Source: DAOUJI01 sp965237875 (GTDB lineage Bacteria; Chloroflexota; Dehalococcoidia; Lucifugimonadales; JAGWBF01). From it: 64,000 bases of DNA. Location of the stretch: NCBI GenBank assembly GCA_965237875.1, contig CBDEGP010000002.1, positions 496,001-560,000 of the forward strand, read 5' to 3'. The position numbers were made by a program, and so were the translations under genes. The number at the start of each line of letters is the position of its first letter. Position 1 is the first letter of the stretch. Of the stretch, positions 15,855 to 23,882 are shown one piece after another. The notes under the pieces were generated by a model that saw only the letters and a program-made list of their open reading frames with translations, had not been told where the DNA came from and searched no databases.

Positions 15855-16799
15855 ATGCCCCTGGAGCCCGAATTCCTAGCCCGGTTGGAAGAGACGGCTG
15901 CGCGGACCGTGGGTGACGTGGGGCGGATGCTGAACGCCAAGCTGGGCAGCGAACTGAAAGTGGAATACAAGGACGAGGCCCAGCGGGACCCCGTCACCTC
16001 CGCCGATAAAGAGGCACAGGAGTACATGGAAGGAGCGATCCTGAAGCGGTTCCCCGACCATTTCATACTGGGTGAAGAGGGAGAGGACGCCGACCCGGAC
16101 CAGGCGCCGACGTCGGACCTGGTATGGATGCTTGATCCCCTGGACGGCACCGGAAACTTCCTCAACGGGCTTCCCATCTTTGGCTCCTCCATAGGGGTGA
16201 CCTGTAAAGGTGTTCCGGTGGCGGGCGCCATGGCGATACCCTGGCCGTCGGCGGAGGGAATCAGAGTGTTCCACGGCTCCAGAGGCGGGGGTGCCAGGAT
16301 TGACGGCAAGGACTGGGTGATTCCTGAAGCCGACGGGTCAAGCTCCGGGGGGTTGGCGAGTCTGCCCGGGTCGTTCGGCGGCCGGTACAAATTCCGCAAG
16401 GGGATGCGGGGCAGCGTGGGGGACGTGCGGGTCTCAGGCAGCGTCGTATACGAGCTGGCGATGGCAACGCTGGGCGTCTTCCAGTATTCCCTGCTGGGAG
16501 GCCCGCGAGTCTGGGACGTGGCGGCGGGGGCCGTAATAGTCGTCGAGGCGGGAGGCGCAGCGCTGGCAAGCCTTGGAAGGGGCGCGGGATGGGGACCGCT
16601 TACCCATGTAGGACCTTCTTGGAACAGAGGCGACGGAGGCGCAGACGCTCCTCCCAGCATCAAGGAGCTCCGCGCATGGGCAAGGCCCATGATAGTTGGA
16701 CGGAAGGACATAGCGGAAACGGTGGCGGCCAACCTGGACGACCGTTACCCCATGGGTATGAGAGCGCGAAAAGCCGTTCGACGAATTTTGGGCCGATGA
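15855..16799 (+). CDS. Inositol monophosphatase family protein
   Basis: 314 residues from ATG at 15855 (GGGAGG 11 bases upstream; an in-frame GTG at 15849 has better spacing and is also possible). Metal and catalytic motifs of the Li-sensitive phosphatase fold are present: GEE (E74/E75), DPLDGTGNF (94-102) and VWDVAAG with D221. The family includes inositol-1-phosphatase, CysQ-type and fructose-1,6-bisphosphatase-like enzymes; the substrate is uncertain. The protein is longer than a classic SuhB (about 265), with a C-terminal extension (ELRAWARPMIVGR to KAVRRILGR). Confidence 0.9.
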   Translation: MPLEPEFLARLEETAARTVGDVGRMLNAKLGSELKVEYKDEAQRDPVTSADKEAQEYMEGAILKRFPDHFILGEEGEDADPDQAPTSDLVWMLDPLDGTGNFLNGLPIFGSSIGVTCKGVPVAGAMAIPWPSAEGIRVFHGSRGGGARIDGKDWVIPEADGSSSGGLASLPGSFGGRYKFRKGMRGSVGDVRVSGSVVYELAMATLGVFQYSLLGGPRVWDVAAGAVIVVEAGGAALASLGRGAGWGPLTHVGPSWNRGDGGADAPPSIKELRAWARPMIVGRKDIAETVAANLDDRYPMGMRARKAVRRILGR

Positions 16800-17036
16800 C
16801 CAAATGGACCAACGGCGCCGCAACCGAGGGTTTTGCGAAGCCCGTCTACCAGCATCATCGGGAGCATCGGGTTTCAATCAGGAGTTTGGTGACGGCTTTA
16901 CATGACAATTCATTGACCAACCCTATCCAACTGGTTCGATTATCGTGGTACTATGTATGGTAAATTTCCCTCGAGGCCGGTTGAGTGGATATTTCCGAGA
17001 GTCCCGTTAGAGGGACCGGATAAGCAGGAGGTCTAG

Positions 17037-18566
17037 GTGAAGGTCCAAAAAGTCGCCTTTATAAGCGCTGAATTGCCTTACTGGAACCTGGTAACTCATG
17101 CCGTCTTCCCGGAATACGGCATGCCGCTGGTAGCCACCATAGTGAGGGACGCCGGCTATGACGTGGACGTGTTCGTGGAGCACATCGGCCCCATAGATTG
17201 GGATAGAGTGTTGGCGGCCGACGCGGTCTGCTTCCACGCCTTCAGTTCGACCATGCCTGTGACCATAGATTACATAAACAAGATAAGGGACTCCCGGCCC
17301 GACATGCCTATCGTCCTGGGAGGGACCCACGCTTCCGTTATGGTGGAGGATACGCTTCAATACTGTGACGTGGTCGTTCGCCAGGAGGGCGATGAGAGCC
17401 TCCCTGAGGTCCTTGAACGATGGAGGAACGACGAAAGCTTGGACGGCGTCCTGGGGGTTTCCTACTGGGACAAAGGGTTGATGAGGCACAACCAGGCCCG
17501 GGCCTTCGTCCAGGAATTCGAGACTATACCCGACCTGGAGCTCATCAACGGGTATCTGGACTGGCCAAAGTGGAAGCTGCTATGGAACTTGAGAATGCGT
17601 TGGCAGGTGCTCCAGACAAGCCGCGGTTGTCCCTACGACTGCTCCTTCTGCATTGCCCCCAGAGAACTGGGCAGGGGATACCGGGTGCGAAGCATCGACG
17701 CCGTCATAGACGACATCAAGTACCAGCAAAGTCTGGCCGGGACAAAATATTTCTTCATGGTGGACAACCACTTCACCGTAAGACGAGACCGCACCAAGGA
17801 GCTTCTGCGGAGGATCATCGACGAGGAGATCCAATGGTACGGCATATGCTTCACAAGGCTTGAGGTGGCCCGGGACGAGGAAACCCTCGCCCTTCTCAAG
17901 GAAGCTCAGATTAACACCCTGTACATAGGACTGGAGTCCTTCGACAATCGAGTGTTGAAACTCCTCAACAAGCAGCAGAACAACGAGAGCATGAGGCAGT
18001 CCCTGGCCAAGATAAAGAAGCACAATCTCAGGGTGCTGGGGTCATTCGTTCTGGGATCGGACGATGACAGCGTGCAGAGCATCAGGTCCACTATAGACTC
18101 GGCCATCGAGGCGGACGTCGACTACGTGGCCCTCTTCCCTTTGAGCGGATACCCGGAGGAGAATGCGCCCACCATTCCTCTGAACCGCTTCCTGCTCCCC
18201 TCATGGGACAGGTTGGACGGCACCTTCGTCATCTTCTTCCCGAAGAACATGAAGCCGTCCACGTTGCAGAAAGAGATCAACAAGGCATACAAGAAGTTCT
18301 ATGGCCCCAAGCAGATAATGAGGCGGTTCCTCCAAGGAGACATCTTCGCGGCCACCAAGAGGATGGCCTACTACTACTGGGTGTGGGAGATTCGGAAGAG
18401 CACGTCAAAGTGGGTCAAGTACCTGGAAAGCGTCGAAGGGCCCTACTATGACGAGAATGAGCAGCTAATCGAGGAGAGTCTTGGTGAAGGAATCCACCCG
18501 GCCAAGTTCCCCGGCAACTCCCGGAGCGCCGGAGTGGAGTGGACGACCATCGGCGCCTCCCGCTAA
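17037..18566 (+). CDS. B12-binding-domain radical SAM protein
   Basis: 509 residues from GTG at 17037 with AGGAGG five bases upstream. The first 140 residues form a cobalamin-binding-type Rossmann domain (YGMPLVATIVRDAGYDVDVF, MPIVLGGTHASVM) without a clear DxHxxG histidine. The radical SAM core opens with RGCPYDCSFC (C198, C202, C205) ligating the [4Fe-4S] cluster, followed by YFFMVDNHF and LYIGLESFDN. The C-terminal region (KPSTLQKEINKAYKKFYGP) is shared with many unassigned members of this class, which carry out methylations or cyclisations. No substrate can be proposed. It stands alone between a phosphatase gene and a convergent amidohydrolase. Confidence 0.92.
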   Translation: MKVQKVAFISAELPYWNLVTHAVFPEYGMPLVATIVRDAGYDVDVFVEHIGPIDWDRVLAADAVCFHAFSSTMPVTIDYINKIRDSRPDMPIVLGGTHASVMVEDTLQYCDVVVRQEGDESLPEVLERWRNDESLDGVLGVSYWDKGLMRHNQARAFVQEFETIPDLELINGYLDWPKWKLLWNLRMRWQVLQTSRGCPYDCSFCIAPRELGRGYRVRSIDAVIDDIKYQQSLAGTKYFFMVDNHFTVRRDRTKELLRRIIDEEIQWYGICFTRLEVARDEETLALLKEAQINTLYIGLESFDNRVLKLLNKQQNNESMRQSLAKIKKHNLRVLGSFVLGSDDDSVQSIRSTIDSAIEADVDYVALFPLSGYPEENAPTIPLNRFLLPSWDRLDGTFVIFFPKNMKPSTLQKEINKAYKKFYGPKQIMRRFLQGDIFAATKRMAYYYWVWEIRKSTSKWVKYLESVEGPYYDENEQLIEESLGEGIHPAKFPGNSRSAGVEWTTIGASR

Positions 18567-18605
18567 GCTTTGGGGAAAGCCCTCTTGAGAGACTGCCGGA
18601 GGGTG

Positions 18606-18625
18606 CCCCGCCTCTTTAGGCGGGG
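18606..18625. terminator. GC hairpin between convergent genes
   Basis: An 8-bp stem CCCCGCCT/AGGCGGGG with loop CTTT, which includes the stop codon of the leftward amidohydrolase. No clear U tract follows on either side, so termination is only suggested. Confidence 0.35.
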
Positions 18626-19791
18626 TCAGGCTCCCAGCCCCACGGCCTGGGGCCCCACTCAGGCTCGAACACTGCTCCGCGTTTCACCGTGAGGGCCGGC
18701 ACAAAGCACTTGTCCACCTTGAGCGGCGCACGGAGAATGTCGTACACCACCCAGTCGCCCTCGCGCTCTTCGAGGACTGAAATATCCGCCTGCATCCCGA
18801 CCTTGAGGCTGCCTAGGCGGTCTTGCTCGCCGATGGCTTTGGCAGGGTTGGCGGTGCACATCGTGACCACGTCCTCAAAGCTGAACCCCAGCCCCATGAA
18901 GCGGGTCATCATCTCGGTCATGGAGTGGACGGTGTTGAGCCGTCCGGGGACCGTTATGTCGGTGCTGATGCAGTGGGGCAGCAGCCCCTGGTCCACGATT
19001 CTGCGGCCCACATCGAAAGAGAAGTTCATACGCCCGTGGGCGGTGTCCAGCCATACGCCCCGGGCGGCGGCGTCTTTAGCTTCCGGGACCAGCCTGTTGT
19101 TGGCGTCCAGCACGCCTCCGGGGTTGGCGGTGAAGTAGTGGGTCAGGATGTCCCCCTCGTCCATGATGGGCAGGAGCTCCCTTATGACGTTGGGGTCGTA
19201 GCGTTTTTCTGTGTCTCCTATGTGCACCATCAGCTTGATGCCGCTCTCACGCGCCGCGCGTTTTGCCAGCCTGGGCATCTCCATTCCGAATATCTCCAGG
19301 GCAGGCGACACCATCCGGGCCTTGATTCCCCTGACCAGGCCCCGGTGCTCGTCGCAGGCTTGGAGCGTGCCGTCCAGGTCTATGCTCCTCTCGGCGATTA
19401 TGTCCGGCATAGTGGACAGGCCGGTCTGGCAGATGTGCATGAAGGGGAGGATTTCCGTGTGGCAGTTGGGGATGATGTGGGCGGGGAAAGCCCGGAAGTT
19501 GGCGCATCCCGCGCTGCCTGCGTCCACCACCGTGGTCACGCCTGCATGGACTCCGGCCATGTCGGGATGGACTCCGTTGGCGGTGATTCCTCCAAAGACG
19601 TGAGCATGGAGGTCTATCATTCCGGGTATGACCAACTTCCCTGAAACGTCAACCGTTCGTTTCGCTCCATCGGCCGGCAGGTCGGTTCCTATGGCCTCGA
19701 TCTTGCCGCCGGTGACGGCAATGTCCGCCGGTCCGTTGAGTCCCTGGGATGGGTCTACGACGTTGCCGCCCCGTAGTAGCAAGTCGGGCAT
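18616..19791 (-). CDS. Amidohydrolase / deacetylase family metallohydrolase
   Basis: 391 residues from ATG at 19791 with GGAGG six bases upstream. The binuclear metal site of the urease-type TIM barrel is visible: H62 and H64 (DLHAHVF), K156 in GIKARM (the carboxylated lysine), H189 (MVHIGD), H217 (LTHYFTANP), and an Asp in CISTDIT. An N-terminal and C-terminal beta sandwich is indicated by LLLRGGNVVDP and GLQADISVLE-like GMQADISVLE. The closest known class is the deacetylase branch acting on acetylated hydroxy acids or amino acids; substrate unknown. It lies downstream of a CoA transferase gene on the same strand (57-base gap). Confidence 0.9.
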   Translation of the reverse strand: MPDLLLRGGNVVDPSQGLNGPADIAVTGGKIEAIGTDLPADGAKRTVDVSGKLVIPGMIDLHAHVFGGITANGVHPDMAGVHAGVTTVVDAGSAGCANFRAFPAHIIPNCHTEILPFMHICQTGLSTMPDIIAERSIDLDGTLQACDEHRGLVRGIKARMVSPALEIFGMEMPRLAKRAARESGIKLMVHIGDTEKRYDPNVIRELLPIMDEGDILTHYFTANPGGVLDANNRLVPEAKDAAARGVWLDTAHGRMNFSFDVGRRIVDQGLLPHCISTDITVPGRLNTVHSMTEMMTRFMGLGFSFEDVVTMCTANPAKAIGEQDRLGSLKVGMQADISVLEEREGDWVVYDILRAPLKVDKCFVPALTVKRGAVFEPEWGPRPWGWEPDPA

Positions 19792-19848
19792 GGGGAGCCT
19801 CCTACATTCCAAGGCGCCGTGGGAGATCGGTTGGGCGCCGTGGCTGAA

Positions 19849-21036
19849 CTATCCGATGACCTCGGCCTCTCTGAGCTCGTCCAACTTATCCTGGGAGAAG
19901 GACAGCAGGTCCTTCAGCACGTCGTCGGTGTGTTCTCCCGGCATGGGGGTTGAGCCGACCACCGCGGGGGTCCGGCTGAAGTGCCAGAAGTCTCCCGACA
20001 CGTAAATGCTGCCGGCGATGGGGTCAGGCACCTCGACCATGGCCCTTCGTTCCCAGGGGTGGGGGTCGTCGGCGGCCTGGGCGATGGTGTTTACAGGGGC
20101 GGCGGTGACGTCGCTCTTGGTCCAGTGGTCCACCGCCTCCTTTATGGTCATGTTGGCGTGCATGGAGTTGACCGCTTCGTTGATCACCCCGGCGTTTTCC
20201 ATCCTGCTGTGTCGTTCCGTGAACCTCTCGTCCTCCATCCACTCGGGTCTGCCGAGGGCGTCGCACACCCTGGGCCATTGGTGCTGGTCTCCCGTGGATA
20301 GGAGTATCCACCCGTCCTTGCATTTGTAGGCCCCGTTGGGAGCGGGCTGGACTCCATCCCCTCGCTTCGGCTCGCCGCCGCCGCCTACGTATGCGGTGAC
20401 GGGAATCTCGGTATAGCTGTAGCCAGTGTCCGCAAGGCATACGTCGATGGTCTGCCCCTTGCCGGATATGTCCCGTTCCCGGAGAGCGGCCAAAGCCCCG
20501 ATGGCGGCGTGGAGGGCGGTGGTGCGGTCAATGATGGGGACGCCGGCCCGGATGGGCGGCATGCCTTCCTGGCCGGTGACCATCATTATCCCTGACACGG
20601 CCTGGCCCACCGGGTCGTAGCCGATCTTGTCCTTATAAGGCCCGAACTGGCCGTAGGCTGATACGTTGACCATGATTATCCGGGGGTTCAGCTTCTTCAA
20701 GGACTCCCAGCCGTATCCCATCTTCTCAATTGTGCCGGGCCGGAAGTTTTGGAGAAAAATATCGGACTTCTTGACAAGTCCGTCAATGATTTCCCTGGAC
20801 GCCTCTTTCCGCATGTCGATGCAGACGCTCTTCTTGCCGCTGTTGTACTGGACGAAGTAGGCGCTCTGTCCGTTGGCGAAGGGTCCATGAGTCCTGGTCT
20901 CTTCCCCTCCGAGACGTTCGACCTTGATGACCTCCGCCCCCAGTCTGGCCAGCACTTGGGCGCACCTGGGACCCGCTTGGTGTCTGCCAAGGTCCAGAAC
21001 TCTTACGCCTTCGAGGGGTGAGCTGACTTCCGCCAT
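19849..21036 (-). CDS. CaiB/BaiF family CoA transferase (class III)
   Basis: 395 residues from ATG at 21036 with GGAGG seven bases upstream; the frame is open another 51 codons but without similarity. Class III transferase features: PLEGVRVLDLGRHQAGPRCAQVLARLGAEVIKVE split across the N-terminal nucleotide-like fold, FLQNFRPGTIEKMG, catalytic D141 in GYDPVGQAVSG, and the C-terminal PVNTIAQAADDPH and MPGEHTDDVL. These enzymes move CoA between carboxylic acids (formyl-, crotonobetainyl-, benzylsuccinyl-CoA). The acid used here is unknown. Confidence 0.92.
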   Translation of the reverse strand: MAEVSSPLEGVRVLDLGRHQAGPRCAQVLARLGAEVIKVERLGGEETRTHGPFANGQSAYFVQYNSGKKSVCIDMRKEASREIIDGLVKKSDIFLQNFRPGTIEKMGYGWESLKKLNPRIIMVNVSAYGQFGPYKDKIGYDPVGQAVSGIMMVTGQEGMPPIRAGVPIIDRTTALHAAIGALAALRERDISGKGQTIDVCLADTGYSYTEIPVTAYVGGGGEPKRGDGVQPAPNGAYKCKDGWILLSTGDQHQWPRVCDALGRPEWMEDERFTERHSRMENAGVINEAVNSMHANMTIKEAVDHWTKSDVTAAPVNTIAQAADDPHPWERRAMVEVPDPIAGSIYVSGDFWHFSRTPAVVGSTPMPGEHTDDVLKDLLSFSQDKLDELREAEVIG

Positions 21037-21103
21037 AGATCGACCTCCGATTGAGTGGCTGATTCCGGTAATTTTACGCCCACAGCTTTCAAAGGGCAAC
21101 ACG

Positions 21104-21176
21104 CACGCGTGCAACAAGGGACATTGCCGCCTCGCCCTGTACTGGTGAGGGTGAATAATCGAAAGACCCTGGGCAA
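21104..21176. repeat. Dispersed repeat element (partial)
   Basis: Shares the word GGGACATTGCC with 32 kb, followed by CTCGCC, GGTGAGGGTGAATAA and CGAAAGACCC, in the same order and orientation as at 32015-32072. It lies in a 245-base divergent gap. Confidence 0.55.
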
Positions 21177-21281
21177 GTAAGGGAGCCAATGGCTTGCCCC
21201 CAGAGCCTATGCTACACTCTCATGTAGTCAGCCCGGGCAGACCAAGGCAGTCCGGAAAGGACCGCCGATTGGAGGGATTCC

Positions 21282-22712
21282 ATGTTGGACATGATTATCC
21301 GAGGTGGGCAAGTGGTGACTCCGTCGGGCGTGGGCGCCTGGGACGTGGCCGTGTCGGGAGAGAAGATTGCGGCGGTGGCCGAACCGGGAACGTTGACGGA
21401 CGACGTTGGAAGAGTCGTTGACGCCTCGGGAAAGATCGTGGTCCCCGGCGGCATTGAGCCCCACGCCCACATTGCCGCTCCCGTGGCGCTTATGTCCGGC
21501 GTGGAAACGGCCCCTCCCGACCAGGTCAGCAGGGCGGCCCTCTTTGGCGGCACCACGACCTTGACAGACTTCGCCGTGCAGGAACCGGGCGTGGACATCC
21601 CCGGAGCTTTCGCGGAGCGGGCCTCCAGATGGCAGGGCTCCTCCTACTGCGACTATTCCCATCACTGCATGTTGCTGGGGCCGACTCCGAGCAACGTTCT
21701 GGGGCAGATAAGGGAGGCCGTGCAAGAGGGCTTTCCGACAATAAAGATATTCACCACCAACGTCCGCCCCGTGTCCAAGATGTCCGTGGAGGAGAGAAGG
21801 TTGGTGGGAATGGGCCACCTTTCGGCGATCATGGAGGAGGTGAAGGGGGCCGGGGGCATGGTGTTCGTCCACTCCGAGGACGATGACATAGTGCAGTTCA
21901 TGTACTCCAAGTTGCAGGAAGAGGAGCGCACCGAGCACCACCGCCTCTATGAGGTGCACAACAACATGTCCGAGGACATATCCTTCCGGCGGGTCCTCAA
22001 GCTGGCCGAGTGGACGGGCGCCGCCGTCTATTTCGTCCACGTCAGCGCGAAAGAGGGGGTGAACGCCATACGGGAGTTCCGTGGAAAGGGCCTGCCCATC
22101 TACGGCGAGACGCTGCACAACTACGTTACCTTCAATGCTGAGAACTACAAAGAGCCCGACGGCATGAAGTACCATACTTACCCGTCCCTGAAGTCGGAGG
22201 ACGACAGGCTCGCGCTGTGGGACGGCCTGATAAAGGGCGGCATCAACTGCATGGCCACCGACGAGTACTGCACCGATCTGGCCACCAAACTTGCGGGGCA
22301 GACGGTGTTCGACGTGACCGGCGGACACTCCGGGGCCGAGACCCGCGTCGGCATCGCCTACAGTGAGGGCGTAGCGAAACGGGGCATGGGCCTGGAGAGG
22401 TTCGTGGAGATCACGTCCTCCAACGCCGCCAAGATCATGGGCTACTATCCGAGGAAAGGCGCCATAGCCCCGGGAAGCGACGCCGACATCGTCCTCATAG
22501 ACCCGGATGTAAGAAAGAAGCTGACCATGTCGGACCTGCACATAAGCGACTACTCCATCTGGGACGGCTGGGACATACAGGGCTGGCCCACGTCCACCAT
22601 CCTCAGGGGCAAGGTCGTTGTGGAGAACGGACAGTTCTACGGCCAACTCGGAGACGGCCAACTGGTCAAGCGCAAGATAGCAGCGTCGGTGGTTGAACGC
22701 CCCGCCTGCTAG
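21282..22712 (+). CDS. Dihydropyrimidinase / hydantoinase-like amidohydrolase
   Basis: 476 residues from ATG at 21282 with GGAGG six bases upstream. The binuclear zinc site is complete: H61 and H63 (EPHAHIAAP), carboxylated lysine K155 (FPTIKIFTT), H197 (VFVHSED), H253 (YFVHVSAKEG) and D327 (MATDEYC). Length and organisation match dihydropyrimidinase/D-hydantoinase, which open cyclic amides of pyrimidines or hydantoins. Motif changes, such as EPHAHIA in place of DxHTH, place it in a divergent branch, so the exact ring substrate is open. A small cupin gene follows after a repeat-filled 126-base gap. Confidence 0.9.
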   Translation: MLDMIIRGGQVVTPSGVGAWDVAVSGEKIAAVAEPGTLTDDVGRVVDASGKIVVPGGIEPHAHIAAPVALMSGVETAPPDQVSRAALFGGTTTLTDFAVQEPGVDIPGAFAERASRWQGSSYCDYSHHCMLLGPTPSNVLGQIREAVQEGFPTIKIFTTNVRPVSKMSVEERRLVGMGHLSAIMEEVKGAGGMVFVHSEDDDIVQFMYSKLQEEERTEHHRLYEVHNNMSEDISFRRVLKLAEWTGAAVYFVHVSAKEGVNAIREFRGKGLPIYGETLHNYVTFNAENYKEPDGMKYHTYPSLKSEDDRLALWDGLIKGGINCMATDEYCTDLATKLAGQTVFDVTGGHSGAETRVGIAYSEGVAKRGMGLERFVEITSSNAAKIMGYYPRKGAIAPGSDADIVLIDPDVRKKLTMSDLHISDYSIWDGWDIQGWPTSTILRGKVVVENGQFYGQLGDGQLVKRKIAASVVERPAC

Positions 22713-22740
22713 CCCTACATATCAGAGCGGCTGCGTCGTA

Positions 22741-22816
22741 GGGGCGACCGGCTGGTCGCCCTGGCGCTCGGAACACCAAGGCGCCTTTCTGGATTCCAGC
22801 CTGCGCCGGAAAGACG
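22741..22816. repeat. Composite dispersed repeat with hairpin
   Basis: Begins with hairpin GGGCGACC-GGCT-GGTCGCCC (22742-22761) and ends with the TTCTGGATTCC...GCCGGAAAGACG core. The same two modules, in inverted order, occur at 51366-51438. Confidence 0.65.
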
Positions 22817-22838
22817 ACATTAGACAAGGAGTGAAAGC

Positions 22839-23177
22839 ATGTTTGTACGCATATACACGGGAGACGACGGGGAGTCCCATTTCGAGGACCTTCCAATGCC
22901 GGAAGGGATAAACTGGACAGCTGACCTACAGCCGGCCACGGGAATCCGGTTCAGGTGCGTAGAATCCGGCAACTTCTCTGACTGGCACGTTGCGCCCAGG
23001 CGTCAGTACGTGATTACGCTGCAGGGCGGCGTAGAGATAGGCATTGGCGACGGGACTGTCAGGAGGTTCGGCGCCGGAGACGTGCTTCTGGCCGATGACC
23101 TGACAGGCAGAGGCCACACCACCAAGGCAGTGGGAGACGTGCCCCGCGTCTCCGTCGCCATCCCCCTGGCCGAATAA
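22839..23177 (+). CDS. Small cupin-domain protein, 112 aa
   Basis: ATG at 22839 with AAGGAG upstream. The single beta-barrel domain shows the cupin flow: IRFRCVESGNFSDWHVAPRRQYVITLQGG in the first half, then IGIGDGTVRRFGAGDVLLADDLTGRGHTT, with histidines in DWHVAP and GRGHTT available for metal. Small cupins of this kind bind or isomerise small polar metabolites; the function is not defined. Position after a dihydropyrimidinase-like gene suggests a role in the same catabolism, as an inference from neighbourhood only. Confidence 0.8.
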   Translation: MFVRIYTGDDGESHFEDLPMPEGINWTADLQPATGIRFRCVESGNFSDWHVAPRRQYVITLQGGVEIGIGDGTVRRFGAGDVLLADDLTGRGHTTKAVGDVPRVSVAIPLAE

Positions 23178-23459
23178 CTGACGCCTCGCAGCGGGTCTAT
23201 TTTCGCGGGCCTCATGTCATCAATTAAGGTCGATGGTAACAAGCACATGGGCTGGACATGCCGCCGTAGGCTTCGAACGTCGCCTGTGATAAGGTAACCG
23301 AAACCAAGACTCGACGAGATTACCGTCCTTGAGTCTTCACCTACTCTTGATGGCGTTTTCTGAGACTGACATACTCATGCGTGGAGAAAAAAGTCGGGAC
23401 GTCTTGGTAGAATGGTCACCATGCCGGCGCAACCATAATCAGGAGGGGTCAGGCGTACG

Positions 23460-23816
23460 ATGGGAAGTTTCCAGACTTGGGTTGAGGTAAGCAATCTCAA
23501 TGACGCCGAGTTTCAGTCGGTGGAAGTGCTGGTTGACACCGGTGCGGTGTATTCGATGTTGCCTGACTCTTTGCTCCGACACAAACTTGGTTTGACGCCG
23601 ATGGAAGAAATCAGCTTCACTTTGGCCGATGGGAGCACAAAGGTGTTGGGCGTCGGGGAAGCGCGTTTCAAGATTGGAGATAGAGAACGCGTCAGTCAGG
23701 TCATGTTTGGACCGGAAGGCAGGTTTCTGTTAGGCGCTGTGACGTTGCAAAGTTTCGGATTGATTGCCGACACAACTCACCACCGTCTCATCCCTGCGAT
23801 GGAGCTGACTCTTTAA
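23460..23816 (+). CDS. Stand-alone retropepsin-like aspartic protease
   Basis: 118 residues from ATG at 23460, with AGGAGGGG upstream. The clan AA aspartic protease signature VLVDTGAVYSMLP (D at about 27) is followed by a flap-like segment and the second hydrophobic-Gly element RFLLGAVTLQSFGL. One active-site DTG per chain means it must dimerise, as retropepsins do. It lacks signal or membrane segments. A paralogue lies at 34603-34962 with the same layout. It is 67 bases upstream of valS. The substrate is unknown. Confidence 0.8.
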   Translation: MGSFQTWVEVSNLNDAEFQSVEVLVDTGAVYSMLPDSLLRHKLGLTPMEEISFTLADGSTKVLGVGEARFKIGDRERVSQVMFGPEGRFLLGAVTLQSFGLIADTTHHRLIPAMELTL

Positions 23817-23882
23817 GAGCGTAAGGAATAACCGCATCTCTGACGAACTCAACCGCATGATAACGCCGTAAAAGGACGGAAC

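Noticed and set aside
21228..22661. A 477-codon antisense frame opposite the dihydropyrimidinase-like gene
   Set aside because: Composition artefact: Val/Gly/Asp-rich with no motifs, while the plus frame holds a full metal site.
23817..23882. Gap before valS checked for a T-box leader
   Set aside because: Only 66 bases, with no specifier stem or terminator.
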